Shown: positions 1-7,502 of the stretch, piece by piece
How positions within the stretch are numbered: position 1 is the stretch's first letter
Layout: every line of letters begins with the position of its first letter
NCBI GenBank assembly: GCA_041741375.1
Contig: JBGSKF010000061.1
Location: forward strand, 1 to 12,356
Length of the DNA: 12,356 nt
Reading direction: 5' to 3'
From: OFTM291 sp041741375
Lineage (GTDB): Bacteria; Gemmatimonadota; Gemmatimonadetes; Gemmatimonadales; GWC2-71-9
Made by a program: the position numbers and the translations under genes
The notes under the pieces: generated by a model
The model's database searches: none
Told to the model about the DNA's origin: nothing
What the model saw: the letters and a program-made list of their open reading frames with translations, nothing else

Positions 1-2
1 TG

Positions 3-380
3 GGCCGGAGGATAGAGCGCCATGCGCCCAGGCATTATATGGGACGGGTGTTCGCGACCGTGGCGAGCAACCTGCTTCGCATACCGGTGTACGATACCCA
101 ATGTGGTGCAAAGATCTTTCGAGCCACTCCGCAACTCCGCGACATACTCGCGGATCCCTTCCTGAGCCGGTGGTATTTCGATGTGGAGTTGATTGCACGC
201 TTCCTTCTTGCCCAGCCGCCCGGAACCAACGGTGTCGACCTCATGTACGAAGCTACCCTCCGCGAATGGGTTGACGTGGCCGGCTCAAAGATGACTCTCA
301 CCGACATGGCCCGCGCGATCTCCGACCTCTCCCTCCTTTGGAGGAAGTATCACCACCGGCTCCCCGTGAACGGGATTTAG
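3..380 (+). CDS. Glycosyltransferase family 2, C-terminal fragment (cut by the window start)
   Basis: The reading frame is open from base 3 with no stop, so the N-terminus lies outside the window. The visible 125 residues look like the end of a DPM1/DPG-synthase-like GT2, an enzyme that moves a sugar from a nucleotide donor to a polyprenyl phosphate or similar acceptor at the cytoplasmic membrane face. Support comes from an Arg-rich stretch followed by MGRVF, the DTQCGAKIFR motif typical of this branch, and the FDVELIAR segment, where the Asp matches the usual W-x-F-D-V-E block. The catalytic DxD and the nucleotide-binding start are not present. It ends in TAG at 378-380, convergent with the next gene, whose stop occupies 377-379. 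A polyprenyl-phosphate sugar made by such an enzyme could feed the neighbouring GT-C transferase; that link is inferred. An internal ATG at 39 exists but would cut into the conserved region. Confidence 0.82.
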   Translation, partial: GRRIERHAPRHYMGRVFATVASNLLRIPVYDTQCGAKIFRATPQLRDILADPFLSRWYFDVELIARFLLAQPPGTNGVDLMYEATLREWVDVAGSKMTLTDMARAISDLSLLWRKYHHRLPVNGI

Positions 381-401
381 CCTCGGGACGAGGCTAAATC
401 C
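373..401. terminator. Perfect 13-bp hairpin at a convergent gene junction, possible bidirectional terminator
   Basis: GGATTTAGCCTCG (373-385) pairs exactly with CGAGGCTAAATCC (389-401) around a 3-base loop, GGA. The left arm contains both the TAG stop of the plus-strand GT2 gene (378-380) and the TAA stop of the minus-strand GT-C gene (379-377). The whole hairpin also encodes the last seven codons of the minus-strand gene. Its position between convergent genes suits a two-way terminator. However, neither side carries a clear T-tract, so it could instead be a REP-like palindrome or an RNA-stabilising 3' end. Confidence 0.55.
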
Positions 402-1819
402 TCAGGTTGGCCGCACTCCAGGAGCAGCGTCTGGTACACCCGAAAATCAACACGGCGATCGCTCCACCTGCCTCGTTCCCTGCAGTTCAAGTTGAGCCAT
501 CCCTCCAGCGAACTTCCACCCGGTCCCATCAGGCCAAATCGGGAACGGGATGCGATGAACCAAAACGGACTCCGGGAGGTTGCGAGCCTGTCCAAGCTTG
601 AGGGAGACGATGGTTGTTCCAGGACTTCGGCACCTGGCGCGTAGTGCCGAAGGACGATGAGGGGCCACCCGACGATGAGGCGCTCCGCATCGGCCTTGGT
701 TGCCTGCTGCAAAGCAGGACGTGGATCAAACCGCATCCCATTCAGGAGTTGTGATGCTGTCTCGGGGGCACTGGCAACTACCACCAGCAGCGCGCCGATC
801 CACCACCCATCCCGGCTCAAGATCCTCAAGTGGGACAGGAGAGCTGCCGCCGTAACGATGGCAAGAGGAAGCATGGCCACGGCGTAATCAGCATAGATGT
901 TTGTGCGGAGCGACAACCCGGCGAGAAGGGCAGGGCCCCCGAGAACTGTCCCGAGCCCCATGGCACCCACGAGCCTGGAGTCGCTCTTGTTGGAACCGAG
1001 GAGGAGCAATGCTCCCGCCAGTGCGCTCACGCCCAGCACGGGGGTCATCATCTGGGCGATTGCAGGAAGGAGCCGGAGTGACGCTCCGATTCCGCGGCCC
1101 CCCCAGTTTCCCATCCCGGTTTCCGGGTTGTAGATCGTGGCGAAGGTAACCGACCCCGCGATGCCTGCCACGAGGGGCAGCCAGAACCAGAGGATTTCAG
1201 TCCTGACGCCGTCGCTCGGCGGGCGGTGCCGGGGGATGAGCAATCGAAGCCCGAGCACCCCGAAGATCGGTGCCCACATCACCAGAAAGGATGGATGGGT
1301 CAGCACACCGCCGACGAGGGTTATCGCAGCCAGGGCAAAGGAACGAGGTCTGTGGGAGTCATGGGCGCGCAACAGCATCAAGATTCCCAGGGCGGAGAAC
1401 AGGAACACCAGGCTCCAGTAACGAGCCATCCCCGACACGTACAGATGCCAAGGCGAGACGGCAACCAGTGCCAGTGCGATTATTCCGCCGTGCCGACCCC
1501 CGACGCGGAAACCCAGGGCGTGGATCACCGGCAGGGCAGCCAGCCCGAAAATCAGAGGAATGAGCCGTTGCCAGAATGGGATGACCGGGAGGTATGGGAG
1601 GAACGCGTGGAGCAGGAAGTAATAGAGCGGTCTTGCCTGTATGCCGGGTTGGAGAGTGGTTTCCAGCAGATCGGTGGCTTCGATGATGGTATACAGCTCA
1701 TCCTGTTCGAACGGGAACGCCGCAGCCATCCAGATCCTCAGGCCCACTGCGACAAAACCGATTACCGCCAGCCAGACAAGGTACCTCGGTGCTTCCTGGC
1801 CTTCGGATGTTGCATTCAC
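377..1819 (-). CDS. GT-C fold membrane glycosyltransferase, PMT_2/ArnT-like (GT39/GT83 type)
   Basis: Predicted integral membrane protein of 480 residues. GT-C enzymes transfer a sugar from a polyprenyl-phosphate donor on the outer face of the cytoplasmic membrane. A first membrane helix (about residues 13-34) is followed by an outer loop with an acidic pair, D40-E41, in the context FEQDELY, then RPLYYFLLH (63-71). This is the standard PMT_2 arrangement for metal and donor binding. A second landmark is SPWHLY followed by ARYWSL (about 122-137). Around ten further hydrophobic segments follow, then a soluble C-terminal tail of about 110 residues, as is usual in the family. I chose the GTG start at 1819 because it forms a GTGA overlap with the stop of the preceding gene. 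A longer form from an ATG at 1921 would add 34 non-hydrophobic residues and a 106-base overlap. It is last in the minus block. The sugar and acceptor cannot be told from sequence. Confidence 0.85.
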   Translation of the reverse strand: MNATSEGQEAPRYLVWLAVIGFVAVGLRIWMAAAFPFEQDELYTIIEATDLLETTLQPGIQARPLYYFLLHAFLPYLPVIPFWQRLIPLIFGLAALPVIHALGFRVGGRHGGIIALALVAVSPWHLYVSGMARYWSLVFLFSALGILMLLRAHDSHRPRSFALAAITLVGGVLTHPSFLVMWAPIFGVLGLRLLIPRHRPPSDGVRTEILWFWLPLVAGIAGSVTFATIYNPETGMGNWGGRGIGASLRLLPAIAQMMTPVLGVSALAGALLLLGSNKSDSRLVGAMGLGTVLGGPALLAGLSLRTNIYADYAVAMLPLAIVTAAALLSHLRILSRDGWWIGALLVVVASAPETASQLLNGMRFDPRPALQQATKADAERLIVGWPLIVLRHYAPGAEVLEQPSSPSSLDRLATSRSPFWFIASRSRFGLMGPGGSSLEGWLNLNCRERGRWSDRRVDFRVYQTLLLECGQPEDLASSRG

Positions 1820-3090
1820 GTGAACTCTCTGCCGGTTGATTGTGATGGCCGGGTCTGTCCCATCGACGTCTCTGCGGTGATATTGCATGCCTCGAGCATC
1901 TTTGCGCCAATCGCGGACCACCCGAAGTGATCTTCAACATGCTTCCTACCCGCGGTTCCTAAATCTGTGCGGAGAACGACGCTGGCGGAGAGCCGACGAA
2001 CCCCGTCCCCGAACTCCTCCGGCGCCTCTGCCAGGATGAAGTGCTGCCCTGGAATGAGCCCGAGCCCTTCCACTGCCACGCCGGTGGCGATGAGCGGCTT
2101 GGCCATCGCCAGGGCATCGAGCACCTTGAGGCGGGTGCCCCCTCCGTCCCGCATCGGGCAGATGTAGATCTCGGCGGCACCGACCACGGGGCGCACATCG
2201 GGGAGGAATCCGGCAACCTGTGCCCCCATACGAGCAGCCGCTCCCATCAGAGTCGGAGTGGGGTTGGCTCCGACCAGGGTGAGGGTGTGATCGGGGAGGA
2301 GCGGCATGATCTCCCGCAGCAGGAAGAGAGCCGCATCTTCATTGGTGTAAGCGTTGAGCCGCCCGACAAACACGAGAGTATTGGGGGTCGTGGCGGTCGG
2401 ATCGGACGGCCTGAAGTACTCCAGGTCCACGCCGTTCTCCACCACATCCACCGCCGCGTCGGGTACGATCTCGAGCAACCGGTCCCGGTCGAGTGCCGAA
2501 ACCACCAGATGGCGGGCGGCCCCGGTTCCTGTGGTCACCTCCAGTTCCCTGAGCCGCTTCGCCTCCCCCCGGAGAACGTAACGGATCAGCGGATTGCGGG
2601 CCTGGACACTCCGCCGCTCCATCATCTGCGATTCGACGTTGTGGTGGTTGACGATGACCGGAACCCCGCGAAAGTATGAGGTATAGGGCCAGAGGCCCGC
2701 GGTGTCGGCATGGATCAGGTCGAACCGGGTGGTGGTGGCCAGGGTGCGCAGGTGGTCGTGAAGGGGCTGGTGGCGGAGCCAGGCCACGTCGTAGGCCTCG
2801 CCGCGGAGGCGGGCCCGAAGGGCGGTGCGCACCTTGTCGAGCGTGTGCCCCTGGAAGGGGAGGGTGAAAACGTCGAGACCGGCGAGGTACGGAGAGAGGG
2901 CTCGCTTCGCTTCTTCAAGTTCGTCCCCGGTACGGAGCCGGGGAATCTGACTCAGGGACACGAGATGCACCCGGTGACGTGAAGCCACCTCTCGGAGCAG
3001 GTGGTAGGAGCGCTGCAACGCGCCTCCTGCCGGGGGCCAGGGGACGAAGTGACTGAGCCAGAGGATTCGCAAGGGCCGTGAATCAGTCAC
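1816..3090 (-). CDS. Glycosyltransferase family 4, Stp1-like
   Basis: 424-residue GT-B glycosyltransferase, probably cytoplasmic or membrane-associated, adding a sugar from a nucleotide donor to a growing lipid-linked glycan. The N-terminal acceptor domain opens with a beta strand and a Pro/Gly loop, PWPPAGGALQRSYHLL (about 17-32), much like exosortase-associated Stp1 proteins. NHHNVES marks the middle of that domain. The C-terminal donor domain starts with VFVGRLNAYTNEDA (240-253) and has the family block DGGGTRLKVLDALAMAKP (315-332), followed by AVEGLG. In this block an Asp stands where the second Glu of EX7E is normal. The GTG start at 3090 forms a GTGA overlap with the previous gene's stop and has a GGTGAG ribosome-binding site six bases upstream (3097-3102). 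An ATG at 3198 would overlap the previous gene by 112 bases and add 36 residues with no match to the family start. Confidence 0.87.
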   Translation of the reverse strand: MTDSRPLRILWLSHFVPWPPAGGALQRSYHLLREVASRHRVHLVSLSQIPRLRTGDELEEAKRALSPYLAGLDVFTLPFQGHTLDKVRTALRARLRGEAYDVAWLRHQPLHDHLRTLATTTRFDLIHADTAGLWPYTSYFRGVPVIVNHHNVESQMMERRSVQARNPLIRYVLRGEAKRLRELEVTTGTGAARHLVVSALDRDRLLEIVPDAAVDVVENGVDLEYFRPSDPTATTPNTLVFVGRLNAYTNEDAALFLLREIMPLLPDHTLTLVGANPTPTLMGAAARMGAQVAGFLPDVRPVVGAAEIYICPMRDGGGTRLKVLDALAMAKPLIATGVAVEGLGLIPGQHFILAEAPEEFGDGVRRLSASVVLRTDLGTAGRKHVEDHFGWSAIGAKMLEACNITAETSMGQTRPSQSTGREFT

Positions 3091-4331
3091 TGCGCACTCA
3101 CCGTTACGTCGAGCTTTCTCTGGCTGGGAGTACTCTTGCCAAATGCTCCAAGCGCCGACTCGAGCGAGGTGAGAAGGCGCCGGGCATCGTGCCGCCACGA
3201 GTAAGGACCCTGAACCGCCTGGGGCCCCGCAGTGCCCAGCGTGGATCGAAGCACAGGATCAGCGAGCTGCACGATCCGCGCTGCGCACTCACCGGCGTTT
3301 CGATCGGAAAACACGAGGCCGCATCCCACCGTTTCGATGATTCGCCTTGCGGGCCGCATCGCCGAGGCGAGAACCGGAAGGCCCGCTGCCATGTAGTCAA
3401 AGAGCTTGTTCTGCACCGTCCACTCCCACTGATCGGTCACATGGTGGGGGATGAGTCCCACATCAAACTGGGGGAGAGACTCCAGTGCCGTTTCATAGGA
3501 GACCCTCCCGTGAAAGGTGACTCGGTCCTGCAATCCACGGCTCTCGGCGGAGCGCCTGGCTCGAGCGAGCCCACTGCCATCCCCGAATACATCGAGCGTG
3601 GGCCGGATGTTTGGTGGCAGGAGAGACAGGGCTTCCAGAACGGTGGGGAGTCCACGGCTCCATTCCACATTGCCCAGATAGACCAGTCGGAGGGCACCCG
3701 TCTGGTCCTCGCTGCGCGGGATGGCTCCGAGGCGCGGGATCCGATCAGGCAACGGCGTGTTCGACACGATGCTCATTCGTGATGCCGGCACGCCCATCGT
3801 CGCGAGTCGTTCCGCCATCTCCTCCACCACCACCCAGACTCCGTCGGCGCGGGGGAGGGTCCATCGTTCCACCAGAGCAGCGAGCCACGGATTTCTCACC
3901 ACCAGGTTGACCAGCCTGAAATCGTGCCTGTTGTAGAGATCCCGCAGGACCCCGGGATAGTGCTCGGCCAGGTCCACGATCACCGGGCAACCGAGCGCCC
4001 GCCCCACCGCCAGCGCCAAGGGGGCGAGAGGAAGGTCGCGGCAGATGATGATCTCGACGGCCCGTTCCCCGAACACTCTGCGCGCTAGGCGGTACCACCG
4101 GGGGTTGATGAAGGCCGGGAAGGAGAGGGGGCCCTCGAGTGCGCGAAACAGTGCTGGGAGGGGTTTCATCCGGTGAATTATCAGGCGATCGTGGGCTTCT
4201 CGGACCGGCGCCCTGCCTCGATTGCGACAGACCAGGTGGACCTCATGACCCGCCTCCGTCAGGGTGTGGCAGACCTTCTCCACCCGAACGTCCCACGGAT
4301 ATTCGCTGTCCCAGATCTTTCCGATGATCAC
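3087..4331 (-). CDS. Glycosyltransferase family 4
   Basis: 414-residue GT-B glycosyltransferase, the normal length for the family. The acceptor domain begins directly with IIGKIWDSEYPWDVRVEKVC and then GHEVHLVCR, a common GT4 opening in which DxR precedes the first helix. ICRDLPLAPLAL and VDLAEHYPG follow around residues 96-126. The donor domain starts at LVYLGNVEWSRGLPTVLEAL (216-235), passes VFGDGSG (248-254), and ends with TVQNKLFDYMAAGLPVLAS (305-323), which is the EX7E-type donor-binding block with Asp in place of the last Glu. No signal peptide or membrane helix is seen. It starts with GTG at 4331 in a GTGA overlap with the stop of the O-antigen ligase gene and ends in a second GTGA overlap at 3087-3090. 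Translation is therefore probably coupled through three genes. Donor sugar unknown. Confidence 0.88.
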   Translation of the reverse strand: MIIGKIWDSEYPWDVRVEKVCHTLTEAGHEVHLVCRNRGRAPVREAHDRLIIHRMKPLPALFRALEGPLSFPAFINPRWYRLARRVFGERAVEIIICRDLPLAPLALAVGRALGCPVIVDLAEHYPGVLRDLYNRHDFRLVNLVVRNPWLAALVERWTLPRADGVWVVVEEMAERLATMGVPASRMSIVSNTPLPDRIPRLGAIPRSEDQTGALRLVYLGNVEWSRGLPTVLEALSLLPPNIRPTLDVFGDGSGLARARRSAESRGLQDRVTFHGRVSYETALESLPQFDVGLIPHHVTDQWEWTVQNKLFDYMAAGLPVLASAMRPARRIIETVGCGLVFSDRNAGECAARIVQLADPVLRSTLGTAGPQAVQGPYSWRHDARRLLTSLESALGAFGKSTPSQRKLDVTVSAQ

Positions 4332-5725
4332 CGACGGCGGGGTTTCACGAGAGTTGGCGCTGTTTTAACCGTCCTCCCATTGGACTTGGCTGCCATCAGA
4401 ACCGCTGCCGCGAGTCCGAAGAGGGCCCAGGTGAGGTCGTAGTAGGTCCAGGAGAGGAAGTAGCCCGCCACGGCGAATCCGAGAACGCTGATTCCGAGGA
4501 GCGGAGGCAGGAGGTTCTCAGTGCCGTCATCGTTGCTGCGTCCGAGCCGGAGGAGTGACACGATTGACCCGACTACCAGAATCGCGAAGGCCGATCCGCC
4601 TATGAGCCCCAGCTCTGCAGCGGCCAGCACGAAGGAGTTGTGGGCGGTGCTCCACTTCCATCCCCTCGTTTCCGAAGCCCGCGCCTGCCCGATGGCAGAA
4701 AGGGTTCCCTCCGCTGTGGAGAAGTTTCCTATCCCAACCCCGGTGAGGGGGTGACTGTACGCATACGCCATCCCCCGTTTCCAGGTCTCGATGCGGCCGG
4801 TGGGGGAGGTCCGGTTGTAGTCATCCTGGTCGTTGATGGTACGCATTGTGTCGAGATATCCCCCGGGGAGGAGCGGGATGGAAAGAGCAACGAGAACCGC
4901 GATGGCACTGCTGGCCTGGCGGAATTGGCGGTTTTTCCCCCGTAGCCCGAGGACGAGGATGGCGCCCAGAACCGCCAGCAGCGCCAGGAAGCCACCGCGG
5001 GACTTGGTTTCTATCACCAAGTACAGGAGGAGGGGAATGGCGGCGGCCATGGCTCCGCGATGCCGGTTGGCCTTGTCGATGAGCCACCAGACACAGAGAG
5101 GGAGCCCCACCACAGCCACAAGGGCTATGTCGTTGGCGTCGTAGGTGTATCCCCCACCAAGACGTCCCGAGGAGTCCCGATGTCCAACAAACAACGCCAG
5201 GATGGCTGCGGCGATCGTCGCGGCAGCAAGTGTCTTGACCATGAACCGGATTCCGACGGGCGTTCGCGCCGAGGCCCACACCATAATGGCGAACATGAGT
5301 GAACGGGAGAAAGCTTCGTAGACCTGCCTGAAGCTCTGTCCGGGGTAGATCCCAAACGGAATTCCGATGACCGCAATGAGGAAGACCAGCCCGGCCAGTC
5401 GTGGGATCCAATGCTTGCCAAGATCTCCGGGACGCCAACTCTCTATTGAACCGAGGAGCATCAGCATGCCAGCCACGCTGAGGAGGAGTGGGGCGCGCAG
5501 AGTGGCAAGGATTGGGAAGAGTCCGTGGATCCGACTGACGGTGATGAAGATGGCACCGGCCACGAACCACCGGGTGATGTCGGGCATCGCCACGAATTCT
5601 CGGAGGTCTTGGGAGGCAACCCCCGGTCCACTAGTGGCTGGCACGGGTTCTACTCTCGTCCCGGTCCACCGGGGGTGCGAAAGACCACCCCGTTCCAAGA
5701 CTGCCGACTGTCGCCCCATGCGCAT
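4328..5725 (-). CDS. O-antigen ligase / Wzy-type polymerase family membrane protein
   Basis: 465-residue polytopic membrane protein of the Wzy_C/WaaL superfamily. These proteins act on the outer face of the cytoplasmic membrane, either polymerising lipid-linked repeat units or transferring a finished glycan to lipid A or protein. About 11-12 hydrophobic segments start near residue 50. Family landmarks are DANDIA (196-201), TKSRGGFLALL (240-250), GRIETWKRGM then PLTGVGIGNF (310-335) in the large outer loop, and AHNSFVLAAAELG (361-373). The R and H of these loops are the expected functional residues. Polymerase and ligase cannot be separated by motif alone, so I give no symbol. The ATG at 5725 is preferred because AAGGTGG (5734-5740) lies eight bases upstream; a GTG at 5735-5737 sits inside that ribosome-binding site. 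A 186-base gap separates it from the gene before it, whereas the next gene overlaps by four bases. Confidence 0.86.
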   Translation of the reverse strand: MRMGRQSAVLERGGLSHPRWTGTRVEPVPATSGPGVASQDLREFVAMPDITRWFVAGAIFITVSRIHGLFPILATLRAPLLLSVAGMLMLLGSIESWRPGDLGKHWIPRLAGLVFLIAVIGIPFGIYPGQSFRQVYEAFSRSLMFAIMVWASARTPVGIRFMVKTLAAATIAAAILALFVGHRDSSGRLGGGYTYDANDIALVAVVGLPLCVWWLIDKANRHRGAMAAAIPLLLYLVIETKSRGGFLALLAVLGAILVLGLRGKNRQFRQASSAIAVLVALSIPLLPGGYLDTMRTINDQDDYNRTSPTGRIETWKRGMAYAYSHPLTGVGIGNFSTAEGTLSAIGQARASETRGWKWSTAHNSFVLAAAELGLIGGSAFAILVVGSIVSLLRLGRSNDDGTENLLPPLLGISVLGFAVAGYFLSWTYYDLTWALFGLAAAVLMAAKSNGRTVKTAPTLVKPRRR

Positions 5726-5911
5726 GGTTTTTTCCACCTTCTCGGGTCATGGATCCGACACGACTCCAGCGAGCATCGTGCCGCGCCGATCTACTCTCAC
5801 ACGGGAGGTCTCTGCACCGTGCTCGTCGGCCAGCCATGGTCAAACCTGGTGTTGCGACGATGCATCATAGTAAGTGTTGCGTAGACGCAACGTAAACGAG
5901 ATCCTCTGTCG
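5726..5911 (-). promoter_or_regulatory. Gap within the minus block with a small hairpin and a weak promoter-like pair
   Basis: This 186-base non-coding stretch lies between the GT4-like gene ending at 5912 and the O-antigen ligase gene. Just after the upstream stop is a perfect inverted repeat, GTTGCG-TAGA-CGCAAC (5876-5891). On the minus strand TTTACG, then 18 bases, then TACTAT resembles a sigma-70 promoter, each box matching four of six consensus bases; TATGAT overlaps as an alternative -10. GTGTTGCG occurs twice (5849-5856 and 5874-5881). It is the only real break in the minus block after its first gene, so a secondary promoter driving the ligase and the three transferases is reasonable but unproven. 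Confidence 0.3.
5734..5740 (-). promoter_or_regulatory. Ribosome-binding site of the O-antigen ligase gene
   Basis: AAGGTGG on the minus strand, eight bases before the ATG at 5725. It decides the start: the upstream in-frame GTG (5735-5737) overlaps this site and has no ribosome-binding site of its own at a workable distance. Confidence 0.6.
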
Positions 5912-7375
5912 TCAAACGGCGGCAATGGGGCGAAGCTCCTCGAAGAGAACCCCGGCCTGTGTTTTCCTCGCCAACTGGTCTCGACCGGCAAGGATGGGCG
6001 GTCCGCCGCCCGATTGATACTCGACAATTCTCCGGCTCAGGACATCGGCGATTCCAGCGTCATCATCCGGGGCGGCTAGGTCAACACCTATGGCCGACAG
6101 GATTGCTCCGGTCGGGGAGTCGGGGGTGGCGAGCACCAGGTTCCACGATGCGAACCGCAGGTACTCAAATACCTTGGACGGGACGGCATACGGGCTGTCC
6201 TGTCCCAGGCTTAGCAGCATTCTGGCCCGAGCCATCTCTCGAAGCACTTCCTCGTGGGGCATCCTCGGCTGCACGATCACGAACGACTCGATGCTCTCCC
6301 GCGCGGCTATCGACTTGACCCTCTCAGCCCCGGCTCCACTCGGTCCGATGAAGACGATCTCAAATGAATCGGGGGTGAGTCCGAGGTCAGCTATCACACG
6401 GCGGGATGCACGGAAGAAGACATCGGGGTTTCGGTCGAGGTATACCTCCCCGGTGTACAGTACTCGGAAGGGATCGCCGGGCATCTGGGGCGCCATAACG
6501 GGCAACTCCTCGTCATCGTCCCACCCATTCATGACGGTGATGAACCTGGCCCCGGCACCCGGATGCGCCTCGATCATTGCCTTTCGCAACGGTTCAGTAT
6601 TGGCCACTACCATCGCGCAATGGTCCACCACTTCTCGTTCGGCCCGCCGGGCAAGAACCCACCGCAGAGGACTGCCGAGATGCTCCGGCGTTCGCACCGG
6701 AAGCGCCCATGGGTCCCGAAGATCGATGACATGAGGGAGGCCCAGTTTCCGCGCCAACCGGCTCCCGGCAAGGTGTACTTCATGCGGGGGCCCGCAGGTG
6801 ATCAACGCCCGGTGGAATCCCGGCCGGAAGACCTCCCTCGCCACTTTTTCGGCCGCTCCAGCCCAGGAGATATTGCGCCGATATTCCTGAAGGACCCACC
6901 AGTGGCGGAGAAGGTCCCGTCGCGACCCCAGCCAACGGGACTCGTCAGGTGCGAGGGAGTGGGGAAGGGCTCGTGCACTGTTTTCGTTCTTCGTGGGGCC
7001 AGAGCCGGCGTCGAAATGGCGTGTATTGCGGCCTTGTTTACGAAGCCGGCTGCGGAGCCCTGACCACCAGCGGTGGATTCGAGCTTCCCATACCTCGGAC
7101 CGGAGCGGCGCGACACCGACACCCGTTACCCCGGTTCCCTCCGGAAGCCGCTCCAGTCGTGCGGAGTGGGTTCCCTCGTTCCACGACTCCGGTAACGCAG
7201 TCACCACGTCCACCACGTAGCCAAACCGCTCGGCGTGGCGCACCATGCTTGCCCAACGGACAGCACCGGCCGATTCCATGGGAGGAAAGTGGTACGAAAT
7301 CAGGAGCAGGCGTGCCTTCCCTTCAACCATCATGCCCGGATCTCGAAGAGTCAGGGTGCGTCTTGTTGGCCTCAT
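5912..7375 (-). CDS. GT4-like glycosyltransferase with an extended linker
   Basis: 487-residue GT-B-type protein, about 80-100 residues longer than the other transferases here. The first strand and loop read ARLLLISYHFPPMESAGAVRW (21-41), typical of GT4 acceptor domains. Later come LITCGPPHEVHLAG (191-204), HVIDLRDPWALP (215-226) and VVANTEPLRKAM, then the donor domain from VLYTGEVYLDRNPDVFF (305-321) to PSKVFEYLRFASWN (399-412), which is the usual donor-site block with its Glu retained. Residues about 95-170 form an Arg/Trp-rich, poorly conserved-looking insert. It is the first gene of the minus block and diverges from the deacetylase gene. I report the ATG at 7375, which has GGAGG about 14 bases upstream, rather far away. 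ATG codons at 7333 and 7330 would put the first beta strand nearer the N-terminus and are equally possible. Sugar specificity unknown. Confidence 0.8.
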   Translation of the reverse strand: MRPTRRTLTLRDPGMMVEGKARLLLISYHFPPMESAGAVRWASMVRHAERFGYVVDVVTALPESWNEGTHSARLERLPEGTGVTGVGVAPLRSEVWEARIHRWWSGLRSRLRKQGRNTRHFDAGSGPTKNENSARALPHSLAPDESRWLGSRRDLLRHWWVLQEYRRNISWAGAAEKVAREVFRPGFHRALITCGPPHEVHLAGSRLARKLGLPHVIDLRDPWALPVRTPEHLGSPLRWVLARRAEREVVDHCAMVVANTEPLRKAMIEAHPGAGARFITVMNGWDDDEELPVMAPQMPGDPFRVLYTGEVYLDRNPDVFFRASRRVIADLGLTPDSFEIVFIGPSGAGAERVKSIAARESIESFVIVQPRMPHEEVLREMARARMLLSLGQDSPYAVPSKVFEYLRFASWNLVLATPDSPTGAILSAIGVDLAAPDDDAGIADVLSRRIVEYQSGGGPPILAGRDQLARKTQAGVLFEELRPIAAV

Positions 7376-7502
7376 CGTTGCACGCCTGACCTCCGGCAGC
7401 TCGGCCGGCAGCTTTCCCTTAGGGATGGCATCGGGTTACCCTCTTGTACGCCGTGAACAAAGTGCTCCTCCCTTGTGCCTTGGGCCGGGAACTGTCCAGA
7501 CC
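7376..7502. promoter_or_regulatory. Divergent intergenic region between the two gene blocks
   Basis: 127 bases separate the divergent starts at 7375 (minus) and 7503 (plus), so the promoters of both blocks should lie here. I see no convincing -35/-10 pair on either strand. Two features stand out: a direct repeat CGGCAGCT-CGGC-CGGCAGCT (about 7394-7413) and a short palindrome GGGTTACCC (about 7434-7442). Either could be a regulator site, but both may be chance. Confidence 0.35.

Noticed and set aside
1226..1930. Plus-strand frame of 234 codons opposite the GT-C gene
   Set aside because: Its product is a low-complexity polar sequence, while the opposite strand carries PMT_2 motifs and membrane helices throughout.
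4821..5570. Minus-strand frame of 249 codons overlapping the O-antigen ligase gene
   Set aside because: It lies on the same strand as the ligase in another frame and shows no membrane or family motifs; the ligase motifs DANDIA, TKSRGG and AHNSF are in the other frame.
7245..7502. Longer deacetylase N-terminus from an upstream start at 7245
   Set aside because: The extra 86 residues are low-complexity, overlap the divergent GT4-like gene, and do not match the family, which begins shortly before the LAYHN motif.
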